Assembly (NCBI RefSeq): GCF_023856365.1
Contig: NW_026042786.1
Span: forward strand, 34,560 to 98,559
Length of the DNA stretch: 64,000 nt
Reading direction: 5' to 3'
DNA from: Brienomyrus brachyistius
Lineage: Eukaryota > Chordata > Actinopteri > Osteoglossiformes > Mormyridae
A model generated the notes under the pieces. The model saw only the letters and a list, made by a program, of their open reading frames with translations. It ran no database searches and was not told where the DNA came from. Numbering within the stretch: the stretch's first letter is position 1; each line of letters begins with the position of its first letter. The position numbers were made by a program, and so were the translations under genes. Positions 53,666 to 64,000 of the stretch are shown one piece after another.

Positions 53666-54215
53666 GACCATGAACCATGCGTGTTGGACTTTGTTGCAAA
53701 TGTTATTTGTAGCAAGCACTACCTGTTGCGAGTGGGGTTTATTTCTTAATGGGGTGCGCTAATGAGGCATTGAGGCGCTGGTGCTGGCTTGTAACATTAT
53801 ATGAGTTGTGGTATTTGACTGTATTAGGAATAAATGGTGTGCTGTAAGTGTCTTAATGACAATATGTGGAATGCTGTTTTATTGATTCAGATGTTTGCAT
53901 TAATGCGGTTTAAAAGGGGGGGTTCTATTTTTAGTTTATCTAAAAGTTAAATATTAAATTGCTAAAAAGAAAAAAAAAAAGTATTAAGGGTGAACTTTCC
54001 TTTTAATAATTCATATGGGCAGAAGTGTTAAACCTATTGTTCGATTGTCTAATTGGTTAGCTTTTCATTGCAATTTATTGCGTTGAGTAACTCATTTATG
54101 TGTTTCCCCAGTGGTTTGATCTTAAACTTTGATGTTTGGAGGAATTTTATTCAGAACAAGTTATGTATAATTGTGTGGAAATTTGAAGCTGAGATTGGTC
54201 ATTCATTGTATATTT

Positions 54216-54219
<4 letters not shown>

Positions 54220-54301
<82 letters not shown>
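54220..54301. repeat. (TA)n microsatellite
   Basis: About 40 uninterrupted TA units. Confidence 0.95.
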
Positions 54302-54303
<2 letters not shown>

Positions 54304-54784
54304 TTTAAAGTAAAATTTTGTGTTTGCTCATAAGATAGATTGGTGAAAGTTGGTGTTTTGTGGTTTAAGGTTTTTCACCTGTAAATGCCTGGCTTGAGGA
54401 AAGCGAAGATAAAATAAAAAGGGATAAAGAGTCCAAAAAGAAGGCCTGGTTATTCTGAGTGAAATCCAGTTATATGTTCAGTTTTGGTACATCTCTATCA
54501 AGTGAGGGGTAAAGCACAGTAAGAATTGTGATCACTTGACAATCATTGAGGGGAAAAATGTAAAAATATATACAGTAAGGACAATATAATCGTAATTTAA
54601 TGTATCCCTTCTGCTCTTTAAAAAGCACAATGTCTGACTGACAAATATGTCTATTATTAGCACATTTTAATAATTTAATTAATATTAAGCAGTACACCTA
54701 TTTCCTGTAATCACTCTGCGTTAAAGCAATTTTTAAAACTAGCTGTGAACTGGATGCTGTTCTGACTGTTGTTGCCATGGTGCC

Positions 54785-56882
54785 TTATTTACTTTCAAAT
54801 CGCATTGTCCACAACCTGATCAAAGGACCAAACTTTAAAATCAGTGCAGGGTAGTGTCGCAAGTAGTGATGCTTAGGCTTTAACCTATGTCCTGGAAAGA
54901 AAGAAAATCTACAAGCAAGATATTCTTGGATAAGAACGTCAAGGTATGCAACCTCTGGCAATAAAATTTTCTGTGCACAAATCAGCTCCACAATGTCTTT
55001 TAGCTGAAGGGTCAACTGCCAATCATCATCTGTGGGCTCTTTCACCTTGTCACACATGATCACAGGAAGAAGTCTTAGAAAATTCCAGTTCTGAACAGCC
55101 TGACCATAAAGCTTTACTCCATTGGAGTTTACTGCACATGGCTTACTCAACACATCAGAGCCACTGTACTTAAATTTCTTAATGCGTCTATTCAGAATTG
55201 AATAAGTGAACCACTTTTTTTGCTTGATGAAGTACTTCAGGTAAAGGGCTAAATCATAGGAAAGGATACCCTCAAAAATGTCATGGCCTAAACAAGGTGG
55301 CAGGCCAGGCATACAAACATCGAAGTAATTCAATGAATTAAAACTCAGATATTATACCTTCAACGTTTTGTTGTTCCTCAGACTGTAAAATGCATTTGGA
55401 TCTGTTTGAAAATCTGTTCGGGTTGTCCGGCAATACCTGCAGAAATATTCAGAAAAACTAAAATTTTCTGTAAATCCACCGATATTATGAGACCCCAAAT
55501 TGTCCCCTGCAATGCACAAAACAGTCCCTTTAACTTTTTCCTCTGCCACCGTTATTCCATTGTCTTCCAGGTCTTTTAAGTCTGCAATGAGCCTTGAGAA
55601 AACTTTGTCATGGCCAAAGTGTTTGAAGTCTTTTTCCTGACACAGCATTACAAGTGACATGTGGTCTGTACTTGATGAGGTGGTAAATTAGCCAGAGACA
55701 AATATACAGCTACTACTTTGTGCTGCTTTTTGCTGAACCTAATGGGTTCACCGCCTCAAAAGAATCTTGATATAGAATTAGTTTTAGACATGATGGGTTT
55801 TGAGAAAAGAACTCATTGTTTTTATATACCTGACCATCACTGACATCACAAAGCACATCAGTGTATGGTACGTATGTACCCTGTGCAGCACAATTCTGCC
55901 ATAAGTCTGACTCCAGTAAATGTCTCAAAGTGTCTTTCAATGGAACATAGTAGGCAAACCTCTGTGACCTTGTTTCATCCCTTCCTAAGTACAACTTTAC
56001 AGGTTCTGTGTATCTAAACATCTGTTTAAAAGCCCTAGTTCTTGAAAAATTGGTTCTCATTGGTCCTTCATGACTAATGGTGAAAAGGTCAGATTCCTTC
56101 ACAACATCACATATACTACCAATAACCTCATCTGTTAATTCAGTTAAGTCACTTTTCAGGAATGCACTTAATTTATTCAAAGTATATGTCTGTCCTAGTT
56201 CATGTATGCTTAGCATCTCTTCAATAATATTTTGTATAGTTGATGCTGGCAGAAGAAACTGCCCATGTAATTTCAAGTAGAAAAGAGAAATATTTCTAAG
56301 AAAAAGGTCACTGAAATTTTCTGTAAGATGGACTTCACCTTCATCAGTCTCACTAAATCTCTCTGTAGGGCCTGTAACTAACGGTTCAGTTTCAAGAAAC
56401 TGAGAAACTGTCTCCTTATTAAGATCTCTTATACTGTCCACAGAACATTGTCTGTGTTTCCTGGACATGTAGGCTGTAAACGACGATCTCACAGTGAACG
56501 TATGGTCGCATCCTGTCACCGGACATGTCACAACACGTCCTTCGGCTATATGTTCCTTTAAGTGAGCTGTTAGTGATCTGACATCGCGACATTGGCGCTG
56601 GCACATAGACATATTACACGTAAACACCGTAAGGGCATTTGTAGTATCAATATATGAATCTGTGTTATGTTTACGGTAAAAATGAGCCTTAAATTCCCCA
56701 TATGAACGAAACGTATTGTGGCAATCTGTAGCGCCACACTTGAACACGCATCGTGGTTCATGACGGTGAAGTTTGACATGTAAAACATGTTCCCTAAGGG
56801 TTTGCACTGATGTTCCACAGAAATAACAACTAAACATTGTAACTGCGTGAACAAACACGCACTCTATTGCTGTTTTAAACAC
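54785..56882 (-). pseudogene. C2H2 zinc-finger / transposase-like gene
   Basis: Three minus-strand frames in order. 56882-55713 (389 residues) begins at an ATG with four C2H2-type fingers, e.g. CYFCGTSVQTLREHVLHVKLH, CNTFRSYGEFKAHFYRKH and CDHTFTVRSSFTAYMSRKH. It ends at two adjacent stops after VNPLGSAKSSTK. The adjacent frame continues KKQHKVVAVYLSLANLPPHQ, so a frame break lies near 55715. 55660-55352 carries CIAGDNLGSHNIGGF and YFCRYCRTTR. 55333-54785 carries PGLPPCLGHDIFEGILSYDL, LNRRIKKFKYSGSD and LKPKHHYLRHYPALI. 'GDNLG', 'GHD.FEG' and 'PKHH...HYP' are acidic and histidine motifs conserved in a family of fish transposase-derived genes. A CACTA-like DDE enzyme is my best guess. The copy has at least two frame breaks, but one break may be a small intron. 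Confidence 0.65.
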
Positions 56883-57355
56883 CTAAATGCTGTTTCACAT
56901 CCCGCTTGCAAATCTAAGTTTTACATGTGCTGCCAAGATACGTTCATGCGCCGTCAACACGGTACATGCTACTCGTGTTTAAAACCACACACTGCTTAAC
57001 ACTGCTTAAAACGATTTAATTTAACTTACCAATTTGCCCAGACACATTTATTTTATTTTATATTCCCACTAGTTTGTAGATTTTTTTTAAATGTTATGTT
57101 TGTTATTGGGTGCTTTCCACTTCATGTACCCACATACAGCGCTGGCTTAAAGCAATACATTCTGGTCCTGACGCAATGCATTGTGGTTAGATTTTTATCG
57201 TCCGCTGCATTATGTCACCATGTCACGTCGTACAAAAACCTCGCGAGAGCAAGACAGATCATCCTGCACCTCTTAAGTGTTATGTAGTTTTGCCTGAAAC
57301 GCAAAAATAAAACAAAGCAATTAAAGCCGATCAGTGGCTCAAATTCTGCTGTAGC
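56883..57355. other. 5' flank of the zinc-finger gene
   Basis: Probable promoter side of the minus-strand gene. No TATA box or other clear motif was identified; CpG is somewhat raised at 56900-57250. Confidence 0.3.
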
Positions 57356-57365
57356 GATTGAAGAA

Positions 57366-57480
57366 CTTTTGTCGGAAGTTGGATTCGAACCCACGCCTTA
57401 CTTCGGAGAACAGAATACCCCTTACTTTGAAAGGCCATTTTCGCTGCGCAGGAGGCTTTAGACCGCTCGGCCATGGGGCA
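57366..57480 (-). ncRNA. tRNA-Leu-like sequence (pseudogene or Pol III unit)
   Basis: On the minus strand ATGGCCGAGCGGTCTAA is a perfect tRNA-Leu A box and D arm. GGCGTGGGTTCGAATCC is a perfect variable-arm end and B box, followed by ACTTCCGACA as acceptor. The 5' acceptor strand does not pair with it, and the anticodon arm holds extra bases. It is therefore a tRNA-derived pseudogene or SINE head rather than a standard tRNA. Confidence 0.5.
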
Positions 57481-57489
57481 GTTTCCAGT

Positions 57490-58835
57490 TGAACCCTAAG
57501 GAGTAGGTTAAGTCCAGCCTTGGCTTCCAAGCTGACGTTTTTCTACATATGTGCTTGTGTATCATGGACAGTAAGAGGGGGCAGGCAAGGAGAGAATTTC
57601 TCTCTTTGGGGATCAATAGAGTGTTGTTATTATAACGTCTAAAACGTATGATGGTCTGTCGATAAATCAATAACAATATCAATGAAGTCAATGTTTATCT
57701 AAAGGAATCAGAATTCAGGAAAAGCCAGGGGCCGGACCGAGTGTAGGGGGCGTGGCCAGAGACAGCCTGCTGACTGTTCCAAATCATGGGTGCATGTTAC
57801 AAGTCCGGAACATATTTTAACTTAGTACTAACTTAGCATCATATTTGATCTGATTCGACTGAATATCCCAGGTTTCCATCTCTCATGCATCTGGTGTGAC
57901 GTGTTTTCAGACTCTCAGGCTGGCGCAAAGAAATCTTACGGGAATTGAACGTCTCACTCCGGTCAGCTGACCAAAGTTGGTAACCTTGGTATTGTGTGTA
58001 GGAGATTCGGTATAACTATAATTTCGTTCTCCATTTACATGCCCGTAGTGTCTTTAACGGCTGCACAAACTGGATCCGCCTCCATTACGACACAACTTTG
58101 CCCTTATTGGCTTAAGAATTTAGTCACATACATGACGTATATCTGCTATTTCTCCCGAGAAGCAGGTAAAGCAGTGGTAACTGCTTTGTAGTTAATTTAC
58201 CTGGTAAAATTAAGTTTAAATAAATGATATAAATACTGTAATAGTACTCGTGAGCTTTGTTTATTTGTTATTAGTTATTGTAATGTTGCGCTGCTTTATT
58301 TGTTTAATCGTCTAGTCTGTGGAGACATTCAAGTTAATCAAATAAGAATTGCACTGTACACTGTACATGACCATAAAAACTTTGTATCCTTGAAATAAAT
58401 GTTTTTGATCTTTTCCTTGGCAGTTATCTTTTTACACAGGGCCTCTATGTACACGATAGTTTTTTTTTCACGACTAACAGTATGGATCAGGAGTTGGTTA
58501 TTGTAAAAGAAGTAATGTGCATGCAGGTGATATTTGTATAGATTTATCCACACCCTTGTAGCAGTGCTGCCATTGCAGTCAGATCTCGCAAACTAGGAGT
58601 ATTAGTTGTCTTTATTTCTCTTTATTTCTTGACGCCAACCCTCTCCATTAATCCGGGCTTGGGACTGGCACCTACCTGAGCTGGCTTGCTCCCTTAAGTG
58701 GCTGGGTTAGGCTAAACTATATATATATATTACCAAGACTACAATAAAACATCTCGAAATGTGTAGTCTAGCAAAACGCAGTTTAAAGAAGGTAGCCTAC
58801 CTGGCGAAATTGCAAACAAATTAAGGGCGTTAGGC
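57490..58835. other. Unassigned interval
   Basis: No supported gene; a short TATATA run near 58721-58730. Confidence 0.35.
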
Positions 58836-58838
58836 AGC

Positions 58839-59182
58839 CTTTCCAAACCGCTTATCCTACTGGATCGCGGGGGGTCTGGAGCCTATCCCGGAAGCAATGG
58901 GCACGAGACAGGGAACAACCCAGGATGGCGGGCCAGCCCATCGCAGGGCACACTCACACACTATTCACTCACGCATACACTCCTATGGGCAATTTAGCAA
59001 CTCCAATTAGCCTCAGCATGTTTTTGGACTGTGGGGGAAACCAGAGTACCCGGAGGAAACCCCACGATGACATGGGTAGAACATGCAAACTCCACACACA
59101 TGTGACCCAGGTGGAGACTCGAACCCGGGCCCTAGAGGTGTGAGGCAACAGTGCTAACCACTGCACCACCATGCTGCCCCCT
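58839..59182 (-). repeat. SINE copy
   Basis: TGGA-tailed SINE in reverse orientation, lacking most of the TGGA run (starts TTTCCAAACCGCTTATCC). Confidence 0.75.
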
Positions 59183-59970
59183 AAATGGAAAACATTAAAT
59201 ACAAAAGGAAAACAAAAGTGCTGTAAGACTGTATACTTATGTGTATGTTAGTAAAGGCTGTAGCTGACACAACGGACCCCACTAATTAGAAAGGGGTAAT
59301 TGTACACATGTGGCATCCAGTATGTTCTTCTATAACAGTTTTTAAAAAAAAAAAAAACTCACATTACACAAATTGGCACTATCAAAACGAGGATTATGGG
59401 GAAAATGGGGACTGTGATGGAGATTACATACACGTAGGCATGGTATTTAGTTTTTTTTAATCTGGTCACCTTCCAGAGTAATTGTAAACTAAAACCATCT
59501 TCACCCTATTTGATTCTTTATAAATGGACAATCAGTCGTGCAGTAAATGGGGGTATAGAGAGACACAGAGCTTGTCTAACAAGAAACCCTGGGAAGCTAA
59601 CATTATAGGGTGGGTATGGATAGCAAAACCATTGATACAGATTACAGATTTATATCTCACCTGAACCCTGGCGGGCTCCGTGCCAATAGGGGTTGGGATT
59701 AGGGTTAGTTAACTTAAGTAGTAATATTGATGTGTATATTCTCCTATTCTCCAGTCAGTGAATCGTGAAACGTAATGTTAATATGTTTTCTATACCTATA
59801 TGTTCTGCTTAAAAACCCATAAAGGCAAGCACAGTGTTTAGACATTCTGTTACTTAGACTAGTAAACACTAAGATCCTTCAGCTTTCAATTAACCTGACA
59901 CAACAGTCTAAACAACAAATGTGTGCCATGTCATTTGTCATCTTTACATCTTGTATCCTTTATATGGTAA
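59183..59970. other. Unassigned interval
   Basis: No gene or repeat recognised. Confidence 0.35.
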
Positions 59971-59976
59971 TTGGAT

Positions 59977-61380
59977 TTTCAAGGTGGAATTGCAGGTCGA
60001 TCATTTTAAGGATCTAGATGTAAACCTCCCTGGTGTTGCTTTAATATTTTTTTTGCACAATTTGCTTCACACACTTCCTCCAGCAGAGAAGCTTACAATA
60101 CTACACCCCACCAAATGACTGGATGATGCCTTTTTATTTAAGGTCTGGCTGTGAGCCTCGATTACCGATACACTATCTTCAGGCTCCTGCCGGGATCAGT
60201 CAGTATGGTGGACCTTTGGAGGAATGGGTACAAAACCATCAGGAAAGTTTGCAGGTGCTTCAAGAGTATGTGAAGGCTTAGTTGGAGGAACAAGCCACAC
60301 CACGAAATCGGAAACACAATGAGTTGGTTAATGATTAGGGGTTTGATGAAGGTCAGCTGGTGTGTTTGCGGAACCATGTTCGAGGTAAAATACAGGATCA
60401 TTGGGATGCCTGTTTGTATATGGTAGTTCGGTGTCCCCAAGATCAGGGTGCAGTTTACTCTGCAACTCCAATGGAGGGGGACGGGGTTGTCCGTCAAGTT
60501 CACCGAACAGAGTTGCGTCCAGTACCACAGGGGGTTGTTATGTCAGGGGAAGATGTTCTGGTAATGTCTCCTGAGTCTGGGTTGCCCACAGGGGCAACAG
60601 AAATGGAATCGGATGAGGACTCTGTGATTTTACGGGGACAGGGCTGGTGGGAGGGGTCGCAATAGAGCATCCACAAGTAGGCCTCGTATAATGGAGGAGG
60701 TTATGTCCCCCCCGAGGTGTAGAGACCAGTTAAACGTTCGGTGAGGTCCACCACTGGTCATCATACCAACCCTTATAAGTTACCACGGTCAGTGAATGAT
60801 CGTTCGGTTGGGGAGGAAGACCAGTGGTTTGGGGATAGAATTCTTAGCTGTGATCGTTGGGTCATCAATTTCATTTTGGGGGATGGATTGTAGCCAGGCA
60901 ATTATAGGCAGGTATAGGAACTGCAGTTCGGACTGGAGGCATAGCCGGGGCGAGATGGCTGTGCATGTTCCGATGGTAGGGCATATTGGCAAAGGAGCAG
61001 GCACGGGAAAGACAGGCAGGGTCCTGATAGATTTGGTGGAGCATCGGCGGGCATATTGAATTTGCAGTGTAGCAGCCTTTCTGTTTGCTTGTTTCAGGGG
61101 TGAACAATCTTATCCGCAAAGGGCCGGTGTGTATGCAGGTTTTCGCTGCAACTCCCTAATTAGATTTCTAATTAGAGGACTGATTAGCTGAAGAGTCCTC
61201 ATACCTGGTTTTGAAGAGCTGACCTAAAGGTTACCCCAAAAACCTGTTTTTTTTTTGTTTGAATGGGGCAGTGAGTCATGGGGTAAACTACTGTTCTTTA
61301 GGGGTTTTCAAGGTGGAATTACGGGTCGATAATTTTAAGGATCAGGTTGTAAACCTCCCTGGTGTTGCTTTAATATGTTT
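59977..61380 (+). mobile_element. Ty3-like relic between diverged direct repeats
   Basis: A 70-bp sequence beginning TTTTCAAGGTGGAATT occurs at 59977-60047 and again at 61308-61378, a direct repeat that could be pieces of LTRs. Between them, 60210-60665 encodes an integrase C-terminal part. Confidence 0.5.
60210..60665 (+). pseudogene. Ty3-like integrase C-terminus
   Basis: The frame reads GPLEEWVQNHQESLQVLQEY, stop, LEEQATPRNRKHNELVND, stop, then GFDEGQLVCLRNHVRGKIQD, CLYMVVRCPQDQGAVYSATP and VVRQVHRTELRPVPQ. 'G..V.LRNH..GR.KIQD.W....Y.VV..P...G.VY.V.P' is the chromodomain-like end of Ty3 integrases. Two in-frame stops (near 60279 and 60339) show decay. Confidence 0.7.
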
Positions 61381-61829
61381 TATCTGAGGTTGTATCGTGT
61401 ATTATCAAGCCAGCCGGCTTAGTGGCCTCGGGAGCGGGGTTTAGTGGGAGCAGCTGGCTAGTTTTTATTTTCTTTTTTGTTTGTGTCTTTTTCTTTGTTG
61501 TATGTATATTTTGGGTTCATTATTAGGCAGGCTGGGCCTTTTGGCACCTGTAGTCTGGGTGCTGGATTGCCCATAGGGGTCTTTTTTATTGCTGTGATTT
61601 GCTGTGTCATTCACTAGTGTGATTTGTGCTGGATGTGTTTTTAAGGTTGTGCTGTGGCGTGTACCTGAGCAAACTTTGGGCAACCTGTTCTCTTGTTGGC
61701 TTTATTGACAAAGGGTGGATTAGTCTAATTACGGCCTGCTACAAATAGCTGCATATAACGTATAAAAAAAATCACCTTATGGGTGCTCCGTAGGGTAGCA
61801 AGATCTTGAGTTTTTTTACAGTACTCGGG

Positions 61830-62285
61830 TACGTTTTAAAATTTCGACCAATCAGCAAACATTATTCTGACAGCATAGCTGGGAAACCAATGAAAAGTGA
61901 GTGCAACGTTCTAGAACTTGACTTCGGGTTGACGCTCCCTATAAAAGAGCTGGGTACTGCTTCAAGGCGTTCAGTTGGCGCTACCTCCTGATAGAGTAGC
62001 ACTGTACGGCTCTTGTTCCGTAAAACAACATCAAAAGGATGAAAAAAAAAACAATTTTTAAAGAAGACGAAAAAAACATCGTCTAAAAAAATAAGCCAAA
62101 AAAATAATATCCGAAGAAGGAAAAACATGCAAAGTAAAAAAAACAAACAAAATAAAAAACAATATCCAAAGAAGAAGGAAAAAAACATCCAAAGGGAGAA
62201 AACAAGAACTGAAGGGCAAACGAGGTAGGAGGAAATACAAATTTCGTTTCAGCACCGTTGGAGTGCCAAGCCGTGAAAAGCATTT
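61830..62285 (+). promoter_or_regulatory. TATA promoter with CCAAT and HSE-like elements, first exon
   Basis: In order on the plus strand: CCAATCAGC (61848), AACCAATGAA (about 61884), an inverted TTCTAGAAC followed by a third TTC (about 61909-61927, heat-shock-element-like), TATAAAAG (about 61941) and a likely start near 61970. The transcript would be A/K-rich (many AAA codons) and reaches a consensus donor AAG|GTAAGT at 62298-62305. One frame near the donor reads KYKFRFSTVGVPSREKHLAR. No gene identity is claimed. Confidence 0.5.
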
Positions 62286-62309
62286 GGCCAGAAGACAAGG
62301 TAAGTGTTG

Positions 62310-63075
62310 TAGCTGTTATTTTAAAACAGCGCTTTTCAAAATGCTGCTTTATAATCGTTTGAGATCGTTAGCCAGTGTGACAGCTGAAGGCTTTTTGAGT
62401 TTACCAACATAAAGTTTTATTTCTGTATTAGGACATTGTCAGGAACAATGATGTGTTCATCGCTATGATGTGGTCAAAAGCGATGCATTGAATCTTAGAA
62501 ACATTTGTGATTTTTCAAACAATGCTTTTCCTTTTATTTAATCAGTAAAATTTCCATCGGTTTTATATAGTGCCCCTTGAAATATGTCTTTAGCTCATTT
62601 TCCGGGCATTTTACTAGAATGCATCCTGAGAAATACACAAGCTCTGCTGCATTTCCGTGCCTCGATGTTTAGTGCCGAGTATAATTGTTGCAGTTGCCTT
62701 TTATATATTCCATGAGACCTGTTGGTACCAAGAGAAGTGTGAGACTGTCAGGGTGAATTTATCATACAATCGCACGCATAAATACCTGAGGGTTGCCAGT
62801 CCTTTTGCGTTGTTACAGGAGGACTAGAGCTGACGAGTGTGTTTCTACACACTATCAAGGGCATTGTAGTACAGTTTTCTCAGGTGGGAGAATGCTGCCG
62901 ATCTCCTATTTGACAATACAGCCCTTGATATATTAGAATATTACAGAACTAGAAGCCTTTTGCAAGGAAGAATGTGAGAAAATCCCAAGTACAAGAACTG
63001 AAAGCCTTTCAGCTGGCTATAAGAAGCGCTTGTAAGCTGTGATATCTGGCAGAGGAGGTGTTACTAAGTACTGAT
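62310..63075. other. Unassigned, possible intron
   Basis: Follows the splice donor above. No exon recognised. Confidence 0.35.
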
Positions 63076-63079
63076 TACG

Positions 63080-63298
63080 TAGGGTGCCCAAACTTTTGCA
63101 GAGTGCCATAATAATGTTTTTATTTTGTAATTTTGTTCAATTTATGGCATAAAAAGTAACTATTCATCAATGTTTGCTGAAAATATTGTGTATTTTCCCC
63201 CCAGTTCCTAAAGAGACTGTATTAACTGATATTGTTGCTTTTGTAATTGAAAAGATGTTATTTGTCAAGGGGTGCCAAACCTTTGCATAAGACTGTAC
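63080..63298. mobile_element. Tc1-type terminal fragment
   Basis: Contains GGGTGCCCAAACTTTTGCA and ends with GGGGTGCCAAACCTTTGCATAAGACTGTAC, the terminal-repeat signature of a fish Tc1 family. Confidence 0.55.
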
Positions 63299-63420
63299 AC
63301 AGTGTGTGTATGTGTTTATGTGAGTGTGTGTCTGTGTGTGTCTTTATATATATATATGTGTGTGTGTGTGTATATATTTCTGTATATGCATGTGTATATA
63401 TATATTTATATATAGTTCAC
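63299..63420. repeat. (TG)n/(TA)n simple repeat
   Basis: Mixed TG and TA dinucleotide tracts. Confidence 0.85.
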
Positions 63421-63477
63421 ACACATTCAAACTTATTTGAATACACATTCAAAATAATTTTTATTATTATTATTTTC

Positions 63478-63925
63478 GTTTTTTTTTTTTTTTGTGTTTT
63501 AAAATGTTTTATTTTTGCAATGGAAATAAAAATAAAGCAGTCCTCCGTAGAGGAGGGGTGGTGGAGGGAATATATATATATATATACATATATATAAAAT
63601 AATTGTCACACAACCTGGGTGACATGCCTTGCCTGCTCACCCAGTTTTAGTGCACCTTAGTTATTCATAATGACCATCTAGTCTCGATACACCCATGAAT
63701 ATATATGTATATATATATATATATATATATAGTTTTTCTGTTTTTTTTTTGCAATAGACAATAAAAATAACGCAGTTCTCCGTAAAGGAGGGATGGTGGA
63801 TGGAATATATATATACATATATATATAAAATAATTGTCACACAACCTGGGTGACATGCCTTGCCTGCTCACCCAATTTTAGTGCACCTTAGTTATCCATA
63901 CTGACCATCTAGTCTCGACACACCC

Positions 63926-63960
<35 letters not shown>

Positions 63961-64000
63961 GATATTTTTTCTTTTTCTTGTGTTTTTTTTTTCGCAATGG
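63478..64000. repeat. Tandem repeat, unit about 230 bp, cut by window end
   Basis: TTGTCACACAACCTGGGTGACATG occurs at 63603 and 63833. Each unit also has a T-run, GCAATRGA...AATAAAAATAA, CTCCGTA.AGGAGG and a TATATA tract. A third unit starts near 63961 and is truncated. Confidence 0.85.

Noticed and set aside
57366..57480. A normal tRNA-Leu gene
   Set aside because: The acceptor strands do not pair and the anticodon arm is irregular, so I kept it only as tRNA-like.
26262..59182. Short open frames in SINE copies (e.g. about 26205, 27660, 30494, 37204, 58925)
   Set aside because: The same peptides recur because the SINE recurs; it is a non-coding tRNA-derived repeat.
1..64000. CRISPR arrays, bacterial operons, riboswitches
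   Set aside because: None seen. Repeat arrays are microsatellites, minisatellites or transposon pieces in a vertebrate genome.

Overview
The window is from a ray-finned fish nuclear genome. Three things point to this. It holds exons of a novel immune-type receptor (NITR), a family known only from bony fishes. It is crowded with fish-type transposable elements (L2/Maui-like and CR1-like LINEs, Tc1, hAT, a tRNA-derived SINE ending in TGGA repeats). Its retroviral and Ty3-like copies are of kinds common in fishes. There is no bacterial, CRISPR or plasmid content. Most of the 64 kb is mobile-element sequence, often nested.

Layout. 1-5.8 kb: SINE, L2 LINE and other LINE debris. 5.8-17.75 kb, minus strand: an NITR gene with exons for signal peptide (17710-17743), V domain (17194-17541), second Ig domain (7228-7635), transmembrane segment (6620-6739) and an ITIM-bearing tail (5804-5929). 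Its second intron carries a 7.65 kb endogenous retrovirus (8601-16254) in the opposite orientation. The retrovirus has two LTRs with no difference that I can find, a 5-bp target duplication, a tRNA-Tyr primer site, gag, protease, RT/RNase H/integrase and a collapsed env. 18-24 kb: LINE debris, a candidate LTR with a perfect hairpin, an integrase-like pseudogene and a solo LTR. 25.7-28.4 kb: a large inverted repeat. 28.4-32.3 kb: a decayed Ty3-like element with nested insertions. 32.3-36.7 kb: CR1-like and L2-like LINEs, each broken by an LTR. 40.4-45.6 kb: a transposon-derived gene, split inside an exon by a young 3.05 kb LTR element (41668-44718) that encodes a proline/glutamine-rich protein and no polymerase. 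45.9-47.0 kb: a deleted Tc1. 47.9-52 kb: exon-like blocks of an unrecognised gene plus more Ty3-like and Tc1 debris. 54.8-56.9 kb: a zinc-finger/transposase-like gene. 57-64 kb: a tRNA-Leu-like sequence, SINE, Ty3 integrase remains, a promoter with CCAAT, HSE-like and TATA elements, a Tc1 end and a tandem repeat cut by the window edge.

How the parts relate. The only recognisable host gene of known role is the NITR. It looks inhibitory (LNYAAL ITIM) but carries a stop in a tandemly duplicated J-like segment and lacks the usual core tryptophan of the V domain, so it may be a pseudogene, an allele or a source of a truncated product. The most unusual retroviral feature is a pair of H-x-T/S motifs between protease and reverse transcriptase that suggests a 2H phosphoesterase-like domain. 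A stop codon followed by a stem at the gag end suggests readthrough expression of pol. Matching LTRs together with several coding lesions suggest a defective provirus that was mobilised recently by proteins supplied in trans.
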